Origin: Schleiferia thermophila
Lineage (GTDB): Bacteria > Bacteroidota > Bacteroidia > Flavobacteriales > Schleiferiaceae
Direction of reading: 5' to 3'
Assembly (NCBI RefSeq): GCF_003337435.1
Contig: NZ_QPJS01000001.1
Location: 450,513 to 514,512, forward strand
DNA: 64,000 nt
The position numbers and the translations under genes are program-made. How positions within the stretch are numbered: position 1 is the stretch's first letter; each line of letters starts with the position of its first letter. Below, piece after piece: positions 26,206 through 34,559 of this stretch. The notes beneath the pieces were generated by a model that saw nothing but the letters and a program-made list of their open reading frames with translations, ran no database searches and had not been told where the DNA came from.

Positions 26206-27863
26206 TGAGCGAATTTCAATACAGAGGTTTTGCGATCAGATGTCCTTCTGACCTGAAGAAACTAGAACTTGAAGAGCTCCCTGATGTTTGCCTTGAGCTA
26301 AGAAAGTATATTGCCGGAATTCCAACCGATAAGCCTGCGCATCTGGAGAGTTCACTTGGAGTCACCGAACTGACAGTGGCTCTCCATTATCTGCTCAATA
26401 CTCCAAAAGATGCACTGATCTGGGATGTAGGTCATCAAACTGCAGTTCATAAGGTACTGACGGGTAGGGGAAATCAGATGTATCTGTCATTGAGAAGCCT
26501 GAATGGAATATCAGGCTTCCCACTACCTGAGGAAAGTGAACACGACTTGTTTCAGACAGGACACTCTTCCACGAGCATATCTATGGCTCTGGGACTGTGG
26601 TTGGCCGATAAAAATCGCCGAATCATTGCTGTAATTGGAGACGGGGCTCTCACAGGCGGACAAGCATATGAAGCCCTCAATATAGCGGGAGCTATGTGCG
26701 CCAATATTCTGGTGATTTTCAATGACAATCATTTTTCAATTGAACCTAATGTTGGCGCACTTAGTGTCCACAGCCGATACGAGGAGTTTTTTAAAGCATT
26801 AAATTTTCATTATTCAGGACCAATTGATGGAAATGATGTGGTCCGGCTCTTGACAGCATTAAAAGAAGAATTGGACCACAAAGGCCCTCGTGTACTGCAT
26901 ATCAAAACCAAGCCACAGCGTCTTCCTTCTCCACAAAAGACAACATCAATTTTACCTATCCGAAATTTGCTCAGACAAGTGCTTGGGGAGGCTTTTGAGA
27001 AGAATGAAAATTTGTATCTCCTCTCCCCGGCCATGCTTTCCGGAGGAGGCTTTCTTCAGTTAAGAGATAAATTTCCGGATAGGGTACTTGACACCGGCAT
27101 TACCGAGCAGGCCTGTGTCAGTATGGCAGCCGGTCTGTCAAAAGGTGGAAAAAAAACAATAGTTCACTTGTACAGTACGTTTCTGCAGAGAGCATATGAC
27201 CAGATCATACACGATGTAGCACTCCAAAAGTTACCTGTGCTTTTTTTGATAGACAGAGTCGGTCTTGTGGGCGAAGACGGACCCACGCATCATGGCTTGT
27301 TTGACGTGTCCGCTTTATGTAGTTTGCCTGATTTTGAAATTTACCAGCCAGCTGACCTCGAGGATATCCGAACCAGCCTGCAAAATTGGCTACAAAGTCC
27401 TCATTTAGCTGCCCTCAGATTCCCTCGAGACAGCTCGTTAATTTCTGGTGAGCAAATACCTGAAGAGCAATTCGATTATTCCAGTACATGCATTCTGGCC
27501 AATGGTTTTATTGCCCATATGGCTTATGATGCGTTCCAAAAACTCATAGGGCTTGGATATACGCTCGATTTCAGAATCCTAAAGAGAAAATCTCAGGTAT
27601 TTGATCCGTCATTTTTAAAAAGTTTAATGCAGTATGATACGCTCTTCTTAGTTGAAGAAGCTTATTTATCAGGTAGTTTTTCGCAAATGGTCATTGCAGA
27701 GATTTTTTTACACACTGAAAGAGAAAAAATCCCTAAGATTATCCCAATTGTGCTAAAACCAGGTTTTATCACGCATGGTCATCCAGATGAATTACTATTT
27801 TTGACGGGCCTGCATTCGGACCAGATTGTAAAGAAAATTTTATCCAACTTAGACTACAAATGA
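26205..27863 (+). CDS. dxs: 1-deoxy-D-xylulose-5-phosphate synthase, shortened form
   Basis: 552 residues, against about 620-640 in typical DXS. DXS joins pyruvate and glyceraldehyde 3-phosphate in the first step of the MEP isoprenoid pathway. Thiamine-diphosphate motifs are intact (IGDGALTGG 144-152 with Asn173), as are DVGHQ, catalytic Glu301 in GITEQ, and DRVGLVGEDGPTHHG. Against E. coli DXS, a stretch of about 48 residues after NVGAL is missing. The linker GRGYEPAEKDPITFHAV is replaced by a short PQRLPSPQKT, so a conserved His is lost. It may be an active compact DXS or a diverged paralogue. Coupled to the peptidase gene before and the desaturase after. Confidence 0.85.
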   Translation: MSEFQYRGFAIRCPSDLKKLELEELPDVCLELRKYIAGIPTDKPAHLESSLGVTELTVALHYLLNTPKDALIWDVGHQTAVHKVLTGRGNQMYLSLRSLNGISGFPLPEESEHDLFQTGHSSTSISMALGLWLADKNRRIIAVIGDGALTGGQAYEALNIAGAMCANILVIFNDNHFSIEPNVGALSVHSRYEEFFKALNFHYSGPIDGNDVVRLLTALKEELDHKGPRVLHIKTKPQRLPSPQKTTSILPIRNLLRQVLGEAFEKNENLYLLSPAMLSGGGFLQLRDKFPDRVLDTGITEQACVSMAAGLSKGGKKTIVHLYSTFLQRAYDQIIHDVALQKLPVLFLIDRVGLVGEDGPTHHGLFDVSALCSLPDFEIYQPADLEDIRTSLQNWLQSPHLAALRFPRDSSLISGEQIPEEQFDYSSTCILANGFIAHMAYDAFQKLIGLGYTLDFRILKRKSQVFDPSFLKSLMQYDTLFLVEEAYLSGSFSQMVIAEIFLHTEREKIPKIIPIVLKPGFITHGHPDELLFLTGLHSDQIVKKILSNLDYK

Positions 27864-28957
27864 AAAATAATTCCAATGTAAGTGTGAATAATGACGACAA
27901 AGAATTTCAGAAGTATTTTCACAAATTGCTCAATGAAAGAATTCACAAATACTTCCAGGAGCACAACCTGAGCCCCAAAGGCAATAAGGAACTTTACATA
28001 AAAGCAATCCTATTGCTAATGTCCTATTTTGTACCGTATATCGTGCTGCTTTTCGCAAATGTTTCTACCCCGGTATTTTACGGACTGTGGGTGTTGATGG
28101 GACTGGGCATGGCCGGAGTAGGTATGGGGGTGATGCACGATGGCAATCACGGTTCATTTTCAAAATATGATTTTATGAACCGAATGGCTGGCTTTACCAT
28201 GTTTTTGCTTTCGGGCAATGTCATCACTTGGAAAATCCAGCACAACATTCTGCATCATACGTACACAAATGTCTATGGAAAAGATGAAGATGTAGACACA
28301 GGTGGCCTTATCAGGCTGCACCCAGAGCAAAAGTGGCGGCCGATATATAGGTTACAACCCCTTTATGCACCGCTGTTGTATGGACTGCTTACGTTAAACT
28401 GGTTGCTTATCAAAGATTTTGTTCAGTTGTACAGATATCATAAAGAAGGCCTTTTGAAGCAAGCCGGAACCACCTACCGCAAAGAGCTTTTGATTCTGAT
28501 TATCACCAAACTTGTAAATTATTTTGTTTTTCTCATTCTGCCTTTTGTGCTGATAGACAGAGTATGGTATGAGATACTTACAGGCATCTTGGTGATGCAC
28601 TTTACAGCCGGGATCACATTGAGCTTCATCTTTCAGATGGCCCATGTGATGCCAGATGTAAAACAAATAGCAGACCTCAGTTCTAAAGAAAAAATCTGGA
28701 GCATTCACCAGCTGGCAACAACGGCCAATTTTGCCCGAAAAAACAAAATTTTGACGTGGTATCTTGGTGGACTCAACTTTCAGATTGAGCATCACCTCTT
28801 CCCTCATATCAGTCATATTCATTATCCTGAGATTTCAGAAATTGTGAAGCAAACGGCGGAAGAATTCAACATTAAATACATGGAATACAAACGCTTCAGC
28901 AGGGCACTGGTTGAGCATTTCCGATATCTCATCTATTTGAGCAAACAAACTTCCTGA
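27860..28957 (+). CDS. Membrane fatty acid (acyl-lipid) desaturase
   Basis: 365 residues. Di-iron membrane enzyme that places a double bond in acyl chains. The three His boxes are HDGNH (93-97), HNILHH (128-133) and QIEHHLFPHISH near residue 303. The Gln in place of His in the third box is typical of front-end (delta-5/delta-6-like) desaturases, and there is no fused cytochrome b5. Four or more hydrophobic helices flank the boxes. Regiospecificity cannot be read from sequence. ATGA overlap with the DXS gene and TGATG overlap with waaA show tight coupling, consistent with control of membrane and LPS composition. Confidence 0.9.
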   Translation: MKNNSNVSVNNDDKEFQKYFHKLLNERIHKYFQEHNLSPKGNKELYIKAILLLMSYFVPYIVLLFANVSTPVFYGLWVLMGLGMAGVGMGVMHDGNHGSFSKYDFMNRMAGFTMFLLSGNVITWKIQHNILHHTYTNVYGKDEDVDTGGLIRLHPEQKWRPIYRLQPLYAPLLYGLLTLNWLLIKDFVQLYRYHKEGLLKQAGTTYRKELLILIITKLVNYFVFLILPFVLIDRVWYEILTGILVMHFTAGITLSFIFQMAHVMPDVKQIADLSSKEKIWSIHQLATTANFARKNKILTWYLGGLNFQIEHHLFPHISHIHYPEISEIVKQTAEEFNIKYMEYKRFSRALVEHFRYLIYLSKQTS

Positions 28958-30213
28958 TGATTTACAGGCTGTTGTATGAAATAGCCATCCGAATCTATGG
29001 CAGCCTCATCTTGCTTGCCTCCATCAGTTCAGAGAAAGCCAAAAACTGGGTATCAGGAAGACGAAACTGGTCTCACAGACTTAGAACTTTAAGGCCCAGG
29101 GGCGAGCTGTTGTGGATTCACGCTTCATCGCTGGGCGAGTTTGAAATGGCCAAGCCGATTCTGGCAGCTTTAAAACAATCAGGTTCCAGGTTAAAGGTGG
29201 TCGTAAGTTTCTTCTCGCCTTCGGGGTTAAAGCATTTTGAAAGCGATGGTTTGACAGATGCAAGTTTTTATTTGCCGCTGGATACGGCTGCAAATGCAAA
29301 AAAATTAATTGAAATTTTAAATCCCACAGCTGTTTTATATATCAAATACGAATTCTGGCCAAACATTTTGCAAGCGGTAATAGACAGAAAAATTCCCTTG
29401 TTTTTCGCTGGGGTAGTTTTTCGAAGAGACCAATGGTTTTGGACCTTTCCGTTTAATCCTGTTAAGCCCATATTGCATCAATGCACCAAAATCATGGTAC
29501 AGAATCATCAGTCCTACCAAATTGCAGCGATCAATGGGCTGGCTTACAATACAGTATTGACCGGGGATATGCGCTTTGATCGGGCATGGGATATCCGAAG
29601 TACCCCTTATGAGAACGAGTTTATTAAAAAATTTACACATGATAGGTTTACCATTATAGCTGGCAGCAGTTGGCAAGCAGATGAAGAAAAGTATTTTCCA
29701 CTAATAGAAAAATATAAGCAATGGCGATGGATCATTGCACCGCACGATATTTCGATGGAAAATATTAAAAGAATTGTAAAGAATCTGCCATGCGCTCCTG
29801 TACTTTTCACGGAAATGAAAAATGATGTATCGGACAGTAATGTACTACTTGTCAACACCATTGGTCATCTGGCTAAGTTGTACAGATTTGGAAAAGTAGC
29901 GTTGATTGGGGGAGGGTTTGGCTCAGGATTGCACAACACTTTAGAAGCGTTGGCTTATGGCATTCCGGTGTGCTTCGGTCCAAAACATAAAAAATTCTGG
30001 GAAGCCAGCGAATTGTTGGAAAATGGGCTTGCATATTGCTACCGCACTACCGAAAATTTGGAAAATTACCTCCTCCGCCTTCAATCTCCCATTGATGCAC
30101 AAATTCTATCCGAAAAAATAATAAAGTGGTTTTATCAATACAGAAATGCAGGCAGTAAGGTGGCGGAAATACTGCTTCAATATCTTAATCGCACCACAAC
30201 TCAGGGAGCGTAA
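28957..30213 (+). CDS. waaA: 3-deoxy-D-manno-octulosonic acid (Kdo) transferase
   Basis: 418 residues. It adds Kdo to lipid A precursor at the inner membrane. An N-terminal hydrophobic anchor (6-24) is followed by HASSLGEFE with the catalytic Glu61, EFWPN, TGDMRFDR and AGSSWQADEE. The C-terminal part has NTIGHLAKLYRFGKVALIGG and GGFGSGLHNTLE, the CMP-Kdo binding half of the GT-B fold. It is the last gene of the operon beginning with the M61 peptidase. Its 3' end overlaps the convergent peroxidase gene by 13 bp. Confidence 0.95.
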   Translation: MIYRLLYEIAIRIYGSLILLASISSEKAKNWVSGRRNWSHRLRTLRPRGELLWIHASSLGEFEMAKPILAALKQSGSRLKVVVSFFSPSGLKHFESDGLTDASFYLPLDTAANAKKLIEILNPTAVLYIKYEFWPNILQAVIDRKIPLFFAGVVFRRDQWFWTFPFNPVKPILHQCTKIMVQNHQSYQIAAINGLAYNTVLTGDMRFDRAWDIRSTPYENEFIKKFTHDRFTIIAGSSWQADEEKYFPLIEKYKQWRWIIAPHDISMENIKRIVKNLPCAPVLFTEMKNDVSDSNVLLVNTIGHLAKLYRFGKVALIGGGFGSGLHNTLEALAYGIPVCFGPKHKKFWEASELLENGLAYCYRTTENLENYLLRLQSPIDAQILSEKIIKWFYQYRNAGSKVAEILLQYLNRTTTQGA

Positions 30214-31196
30214 AGTATGGTGTCTGAAAAGGATTTTAAAAGGGCAATTAAATCGGATTTTTCTTCATCAGACAACCTTAATGGCTTAAGCAAAGGCGAT
30301 TTGGCAAAATGATTTTTTCCTCCTTTATCATAGTGCTCGATTACTTCTTCCAGTGATTTGAGACTTCCGTCATGCATATAGGGAGCAGTGTACAGTAGAT
30401 TGCGCAATGTGGGGGTTTTCATCTTTCCAATATCAGATGAATCACGTGTCCGTCGAAAAAGTCCAACATCTGAATACTGCTCGTAAAGTCCAATGTTTTG
30501 AAATGAATAGTCGGTAAGGTCCGGGCCATTATGGCAGGCTATGCACCCTGCTTTTCCGGTGAAAAGTTTCCAACCCCTTAGTTCAGTAGAATCCAACACA
30601 TCATCCCCCAGGTAATACCATCTGTCCCAACGTGAATATCCCGAAATCAACGAACGTTCAAAAAGGGCTATCGCTCTGGCTAAATGATAGAAGTCTATCA
30701 CATCCGTATCAAAAGCCTCTTTAAACAAGTTCCTGTAATGTGAATTTTGGTTGATTCGGTCAATCAGGTTGGGAATGCTGTTGGCCATTTCTTCCCGATT
30801 TTCCAAAGGTCCAAGCATTTGCGATTCGAGTCGTGGATTACCTCCTTCGCGGAAGAAGTATGGATGCCAAGCAACATTGAGCAGGGTGGGAGCATTTCGC
30901 GCGGTTTCCATTCCTTGATGCCCAATACTTTTAGGCTTCCCATCGGTAAACGCAAGCTCTGGTAGATGGCATGTAGCGCAGCTTACCGTACTGTCCGCAG
31001 AGAGTCCTTTGTCAAAAAACAGTTTTTTCCCCAGCTGTATCCGAGAAGCTGTCGGTGGACTATCTTCTAAATACGGCACTGGAGGAAAACCTCTGTGCGG
31101 GGGCTTTATTTCAAAGCTCTCCCCTCGACAGGATGTGGTGATGAATAAAACCTTCAAGCATAATATTGGAATCCAAAGTCCAGATTTCCGGTTCAT
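30201..31196 (-). CDS. Di-haem cytochrome c peroxidase (CCP/MauG family), lipoprotein
   Basis: 331 residues. The start MNRKSGLWIPILCLKVLFIT with Cys23 in ITTSC looks like a lipoprotein signal. Two haem c sites are present, CATCH (73-77) and CIACH (about 218-222), in the order known for bacterial CCP/MauG proteins. The MHDGS motif near the end (PYMHDGSLKSLEEVIEHYD) supplies a distal ligand region. It probably detoxifies peroxide in the periplasm with electrons from small cytochromes, though MauG-like oxidation of another protein is possible. It follows queE by 12 bp and is likely co-transcribed. Confidence 0.9.
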   Translation of the reverse strand: MNRKSGLWIPILCLKVLFITTSCRGESFEIKPPHRGFPPVPYLEDSPPTASRIQLGKKLFFDKGLSADSTVSCATCHLPELAFTDGKPKSIGHQGMETARNAPTLLNVAWHPYFFREGGNPRLESQMLGPLENREEMANSIPNLIDRINQNSHYRNLFKEAFDTDVIDFYHLARAIALFERSLISGYSRWDRWYYLGDDVLDSTELRGWKLFTGKAGCIACHNGPDLTDYSFQNIGLYEQYSDVGLFRRTRDSSDIGKMKTPTLRNLLYTAPYMHDGSLKSLEEVIEHYDKGGKNHFAKSPLLKPLRLSDEEKSDLIALLKSFSDTILYAP

Positions 31197-31208
31197 CTCG
31201 CTTGCAGT

Positions 31209-31847
31209 TTATGGAATGCCGATGTATTTGTGCGTTTGCAGAGAGATTCTCCACTTTGGGTTCTCCAAAATATATTGTGTTATGATGGGCATTACTTCAT
31301 TTCGTTTGCTCCATTCAGGCTGTAGAAATAGGGCACAATCCTTTGAAACTCTTTCAGCATGCATTTCAGCCCACTTAAGGTCGTGTCTGTTGTATACGAT
31401 TATTTTTACTTCATTAGCTACCTGGTACCACTCATCGCGTGGAGGTTTTGTTTTTTTTGGTGAAAGACAAATCCAATCCCAGATTCCTGTAAGAGGATAA
31501 GCTCCAGAGGTTTCCAGGTGAATCTTCAACTTATATTGTTTTAAAGCTTTGGTGAGCGGTCCCATATTCCAGGTGAGCGGTTCACCTCCTGTGACCACTA
31601 CTGTGTCCGCATGGTTGCGGGCATTTTCTGCTATGGTATTAACATGGGTAGGCGGATGGAGGCTGGCATTCCAGCTTTCCTTCACATCACACCAGTGACA
31701 CCCCACATCGCACCCTCCAATTCGTATGAAATAAGCGGCCTTACCTGTGTGAAATCCTTCTCCCTGAATGGTGTAAAACTCTTCCATCAGTGGTACATAG
31801 TACCCATCGGAAACGAGTTCTAAATTTTTTACTTCCAATTCGTTCAT
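31209..31847 (-). CDS. queE: 7-carboxy-7-deazaguanine synthase QueE
   Basis: 212 residues. Radical-SAM enzyme that contracts carboxytetrahydropterin to 7-carboxy-7-deazaguanine on the way to queuosine in tRNA. FYTIQGEGFHTGKAAYFIR is the family opening. The cluster motif is CDVGCHWC (Cys46, Cys50, Cys53), and VVTGGEPL and HLETSG follow. The short length fits QueE rather than other activases. The gene lies directly before the peroxidase gene. Other queuosine genes are not in this window. Confidence 0.94.
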   Translation of the reverse strand: MNELEVKNLELVSDGYYVPLMEEFYTIQGEGFHTGKAAYFIRIGGCDVGCHWCDVKESWNASLHPPTHVNTIAENARNHADTVVVTGGEPLTWNMGPLTKALKQYKLKIHLETSGAYPLTGIWDWICLSPKKTKPPRDEWYQVANEVKIIVYNRHDLKWAEMHAERVSKDCALFLQPEWSKRNEVMPIITQYILENPKWRISLQTHKYIGIP

Positions 31848-31906
31848 GGCTTTACAAAGGTAAGGTTAATCTATACTTGAAAATGTGACGGAGATGGATT
31901 TAGGAT

Positions 31907-31936
31907 TTTGAAAAAAGAATTAGTGTATTAGTTTTG
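31907..31936 (+). promoter_or_regulatory. Promoter of the tRNA-Val/tRNA-Met unit
   Basis: TTTG (31907-31910), an 18-base spacer and TAGTTTTG (31929-31936), both full matches to the Bacteroidota consensus. The -7 box ends 16 bases before the mature 5' end of tRNA-Val. Confidence 0.8.
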
Positions 31937-31952
31937 CAGCCCGAATTTTAAA

Positions 31953-32027
31953 GCGCTTTTAGCTCAGCTGGTTTAGAGCGCTGCCTTGACAGGGCAGAGG
32001 TCACTGGTTCGAACCCAGTAAAGCGCA
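31953..32027 (+). tRNA. tRNA-Val (anticodon GAC)
   Basis: 75 nt. Acceptor stem GCGCTTT/AAAGCGC, D arm beginning GCTC, anticodon stem CTGCC/GGCAG around loop TTGACAG (anticodon GAC), T arm ACTGG-TTCGAAC-CCAGT and discriminator A. The 3' CCA is not encoded. Confidence 0.95.
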
Positions 32028-32093
32028 CAGAATACATAGGACTCTATTGATGGTTGAAAATAATGGATCAATCATACATAGAGGGCCTGATTT

Positions 32094-32167
32094 GGCGAGG
32101 TAGCTCAGTCGGTTAGAGCGCAGGATTCATAACCCTGAGGTCACGGGTTCAACTCCCGTCCTCGCTA
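32094..32167 (+). tRNA. tRNA-Met (anticodon CAT)
   Basis: 74 nt. Acceptor GGCGAGG/CCTCGCT with a G-T first pair, D arm GCTC/GAGC, loop TTCATAA with anticodon CAT, T arm ACGGG-TTCAACT-CCCGT and discriminator A. CCA is not encoded. It lacks the three G-C pairs of an initiator anticodon stem, so elongator Met is likely; tRNA-Ile2 with modified CAT is the alternative. The pair next to the anticodon loop is an A-C mismatch (CAGGA with CCCTG). Confidence 0.9.
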
Positions 32168-32176
32168 CTCTTGTCA

Positions 32177-32207
32177 AAACCGGTTTTATTCGACCGGTTT
32201 TTTTATT
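32177..32207 (+). terminator. Rho-independent terminator of the tRNA unit
   Basis: AAACCGGT (32177-32184) pairs with ACCGGTTT (32193-32200) around an 8-base loop and runs into a T tract. It starts 10 bases after tRNA-Met. Confidence 0.88.
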
Positions 32208-32365
32208 TCCAAATCAAAAAAATATTATTGAGAAAGGAAAATAAGACGTTTGTTCCGCACGATGAATAAGAACAAAAAATACTGTTGAGTCGAATTGGTC
32301 GGCAAGTCGCCAGCCATGAGCGATCATTTTTGGCTTTTTGTATAGAAATCTTTTTCGGAAAGTTA

Positions 32366-33133
32366 CTACGGCTCTCTGTGCAGAAGCTCATTTTCCATAT
32401 TTTTTTCCTTTTTTTTGCTCACGTCCAGGGCGTGTGTGACCCAAAAGACTGCTGTATGATAATAAGTTATACGTCCGGGAACACTGCCTTGAACCCACCT
32501 GAGCATATAGCCCAGCTGCAAGGTTAGACCAGGAAACTGATACCCGATATTTAACCAGGACCTGTTTTGGTCAAAATAATTCCAAATTATGTTATCTCCA
32601 AAATTGAACAAAATTTCATTGTTGATGGAAAAAAACGGATTGTAATCGCCCAACTGACTACCAAGAAGTGGAAACCGCAAACTTGACATAAAACGAAGTC
32701 GGTGATATGCTGTCCACTCATCATTTAAGATATCTCCTCCTCGCAGGACCTGTCGTATTCGGTAATCATATCGAATCCTGTGATTAAAAACAGCCCGAGC
32801 GCCAATTTTAAAATTAAAAACCAACTGCATCCAGGGTCTGTGCTCACTTCGGGCAAGAAGTCCGTTGGTTCGCGGTGAAGTATTCAAAAAAGCATACCCG
32901 GCAGTACCAGTGACTTGCGGAGTAAAATGCCAGGACAAACCGGTTCTGTAAATAAAAAATGAATTGGGCACATAGTGCAGATCATTCCATACAGAAACTT
33001 TTTCACTTACTCTTACACTGGAGATGTACCCGCCCCAAATGGCAGGGGAGTGTTCAATATCTTTAGAAATTTGTCCCTCTGCAAGAGTCAGATACACTAA
33101 TGAAAAACTACAAAACAAAAATCTCACGTTCAT
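32366..33133 (-). CDS. DUF2490-like outer-membrane protein
   Basis: About 255 residues from the ATG at 33133; an earlier in-frame codon lies outside the signal peptide MNVRFLFCSFSLVYLTLAEG. The mature part is rich in alternating aromatic and polar residues (WHFTPQVTGTAGYAF, RIRYDYRIRQVL, WLNIGYQFPGLTLQLGYML), as in a small beta-barrel. The pattern of a start with W..Y, a central RxRYDYRI and aromatic strands fits the DUF2490 family, whose function is unknown. It lies between the tRNA terminator and aroA on the minus strand. Family assignment is from pattern only. Confidence 0.65.
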   Translation of the reverse strand: MNVRFLFCSFSLVYLTLAEGQISKDIEHSPAIWGGYISSVRVSEKVSVWNDLHYVPNSFFIYRTGLSWHFTPQVTGTAGYAFLNTSPRTNGLLARSEHRPWMQLVFNFKIGARAVFNHRIRYDYRIRQVLRGGDILNDEWTAYHRLRFMSSLRFPLLGSQLGDYNPFFSINNEILFNFGDNIIWNYFDQNRSWLNIGYQFPGLTLQLGYMLRWVQGSVPGRITYYHTAVFWVTHALDVSKKKEKNMENELLHREP

Positions 33134-33225
33134 CAAATAATACAGCAAAACTGTCGCCAATTAATTAAAGAAAATGTAATGAAAATCATTATTCTACTCA
33201 ACAAAAGTGCTTTCAAACATCTGAT

Positions 33226-34485
33226 TCAGGTTTCCTGAATGAGAAATCCTGCATGTATCAGATCTGACCAAAAATTTGGATAGCTCTTTGACACAACACC
33301 CGGATGCTCGATAAAAATTTTTCCAAATATCCCTAAAGGCGCAAAGGCCATCGCCATTCGATGGTCTCCGTAGGTGTTAATTAACGTATTCTCTGCAAAA
33401 GTGAATCCTCCGCTCAAGCGAATACAATCGTTTCCAAATTCGCATTGAACGGAAAATTTTGAAAGTTCATTGACCAATGCTTCTATTCGGTTGGTTTCTT
33501 TAATTCGAAGCGTATTCAGTCCTGTCAGATATCCTTTAATGCCCGAAGCAGCAAGGGCCACAGCAATCGTTTGGGCAATGTCAGGTGTATCTATAAAATT
33601 GAGAAACAATGCTTCCGAATTGATTTCACGCATTGAATTCCTGAATAAACGGATACCTGAACCCAGATAAACCGTCTCTACTCCTAGCATATCAAAATAT
33701 CCCCTTAGAGCAGAATCCCCTTGCATGCTCGGTATCCTCAGACCAGGGAGAAAAATTTCTGCCTCTTTGCTCAGCAAAGCCACAAGGTACCAATACGATG
33801 CAGCAGACCAATCGGGCTCTACCCGTACCTTGCTCATTTTTATCGAAGCGGGCAGTATAGTAATATCGGGCAATTGAATTGACACATGAAACCCCAGACG
33901 CTGTAAAGTCGATGCAGTCAAATAAATATATGGCACTGATACCTGCCTGCCAGTTATCCGGATGTGCAGACCACTTTTCATTTTTGTCCCGATCAGCATC
34001 AGTGCACTGATAAACTGACTGCTGGTTGACCCATCAATTTCTACGTAATGCTCAGTCAAATCTTTGCCTTGAATCCTTACAGGAGGATAACCATCTTTCC
34101 CCAAATAAGTAATATCTGCACCCAAATTCCTAAGAGCAGCTACCAATGGACCTATAGGCCTTTCCAACATTCTCGGGGCACCAGTGAGCAGCACGTCACA
34201 GCCTGGCATGCTGGCAAAATATGCAAGCAAAAAACGGTATGAAGTGCCAGCCAATTGACAATCGACCACCCCTTCCTTTAGGTCATTATCGAGAATTTTC
34301 TGCAGCAATACCGTATCATCCGACTCCGACAGTCCCATAATATCTAATTCCCGGTTGTGCAATGCTTTTAGAATTAAAAGCCTGTTGGATTCACTCTTAG
34401 AACCGGGCAGTTCAATTTTGGCACGAATTACACCCGTTGGATGAAATATGGAAATGCTATCGTACTGCAAAAATTCATAGCTCAT
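33226..34485 (-). CDS. aroA: 3-phosphoshikimate 1-carboxyvinyltransferase (EPSP synthase)
   Basis: 419 residues from the ATG at 34485. It joins PEP and shikimate 3-phosphate in the aromatic amino acid pathway. LPGSKSESNRLLIL is the opening motif, and AGTSYRFLLAYFA matches the PEP-binding loop (NAGTAMRFL in others), with the usual Asn-Ala replaced by Leu-Ala. Further matches are GSTSSQFISALML, LRIKETNRI, GDHRMAMAFAPL and VVSKSYPNFWSDL. The Gly of the loop linked to glyphosate sensitivity is kept. It is divergent from the E1 fusion gene with a 74-bp gap and no other aro gene is near. Confidence 0.92.
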   Translation of the reverse strand: MSYEFLQYDSISIFHPTGVIRAKIELPGSKSESNRLLILKALHNRELDIMGLSESDDTVLLQKILDNDLKEGVVDCQLAGTSYRFLLAYFASMPGCDVLLTGAPRMLERPIGPLVAALRNLGADITYLGKDGYPPVRIQGKDLTEHYVEIDGSTSSQFISALMLIGTKMKSGLHIRITGRQVSVPYIYLTASTLQRLGFHVSIQLPDITILPASIKMSKVRVEPDWSAASYWYLVALLSKEAEIFLPGLRIPSMQGDSALRGYFDMLGVETVYLGSGIRLFRNSMREINSEALFLNFIDTPDIAQTIAVALAASGIKGYLTGLNTLRIKETNRIEALVNELSKFSVQCEFGNDCIRLSGGFTFAENTLINTYGDHRMAMAFAPLGIFGKIFIEHPGVVSKSYPNFWSDLIHAGFLIQET

Positions 34486-34522
34486 CACTGGCAAATATCC
34501 CTACTTTTCAACTCATAAAGGT

Positions 34523-34530
34523 TATTTTTG
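34523..34530 (+). promoter_or_regulatory. Putative -7 box of the E1 fusion gene
   Basis: TATTTTTG, full match to TAnnTTTG, 29 bases before the ATG at 34560. The region upstream has TTTTC but no clean TTTG. Confidence 0.5.
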
Positions 34531-34559
34531 CCCGTAATCACCCAAAAGAAAATCTTAAT

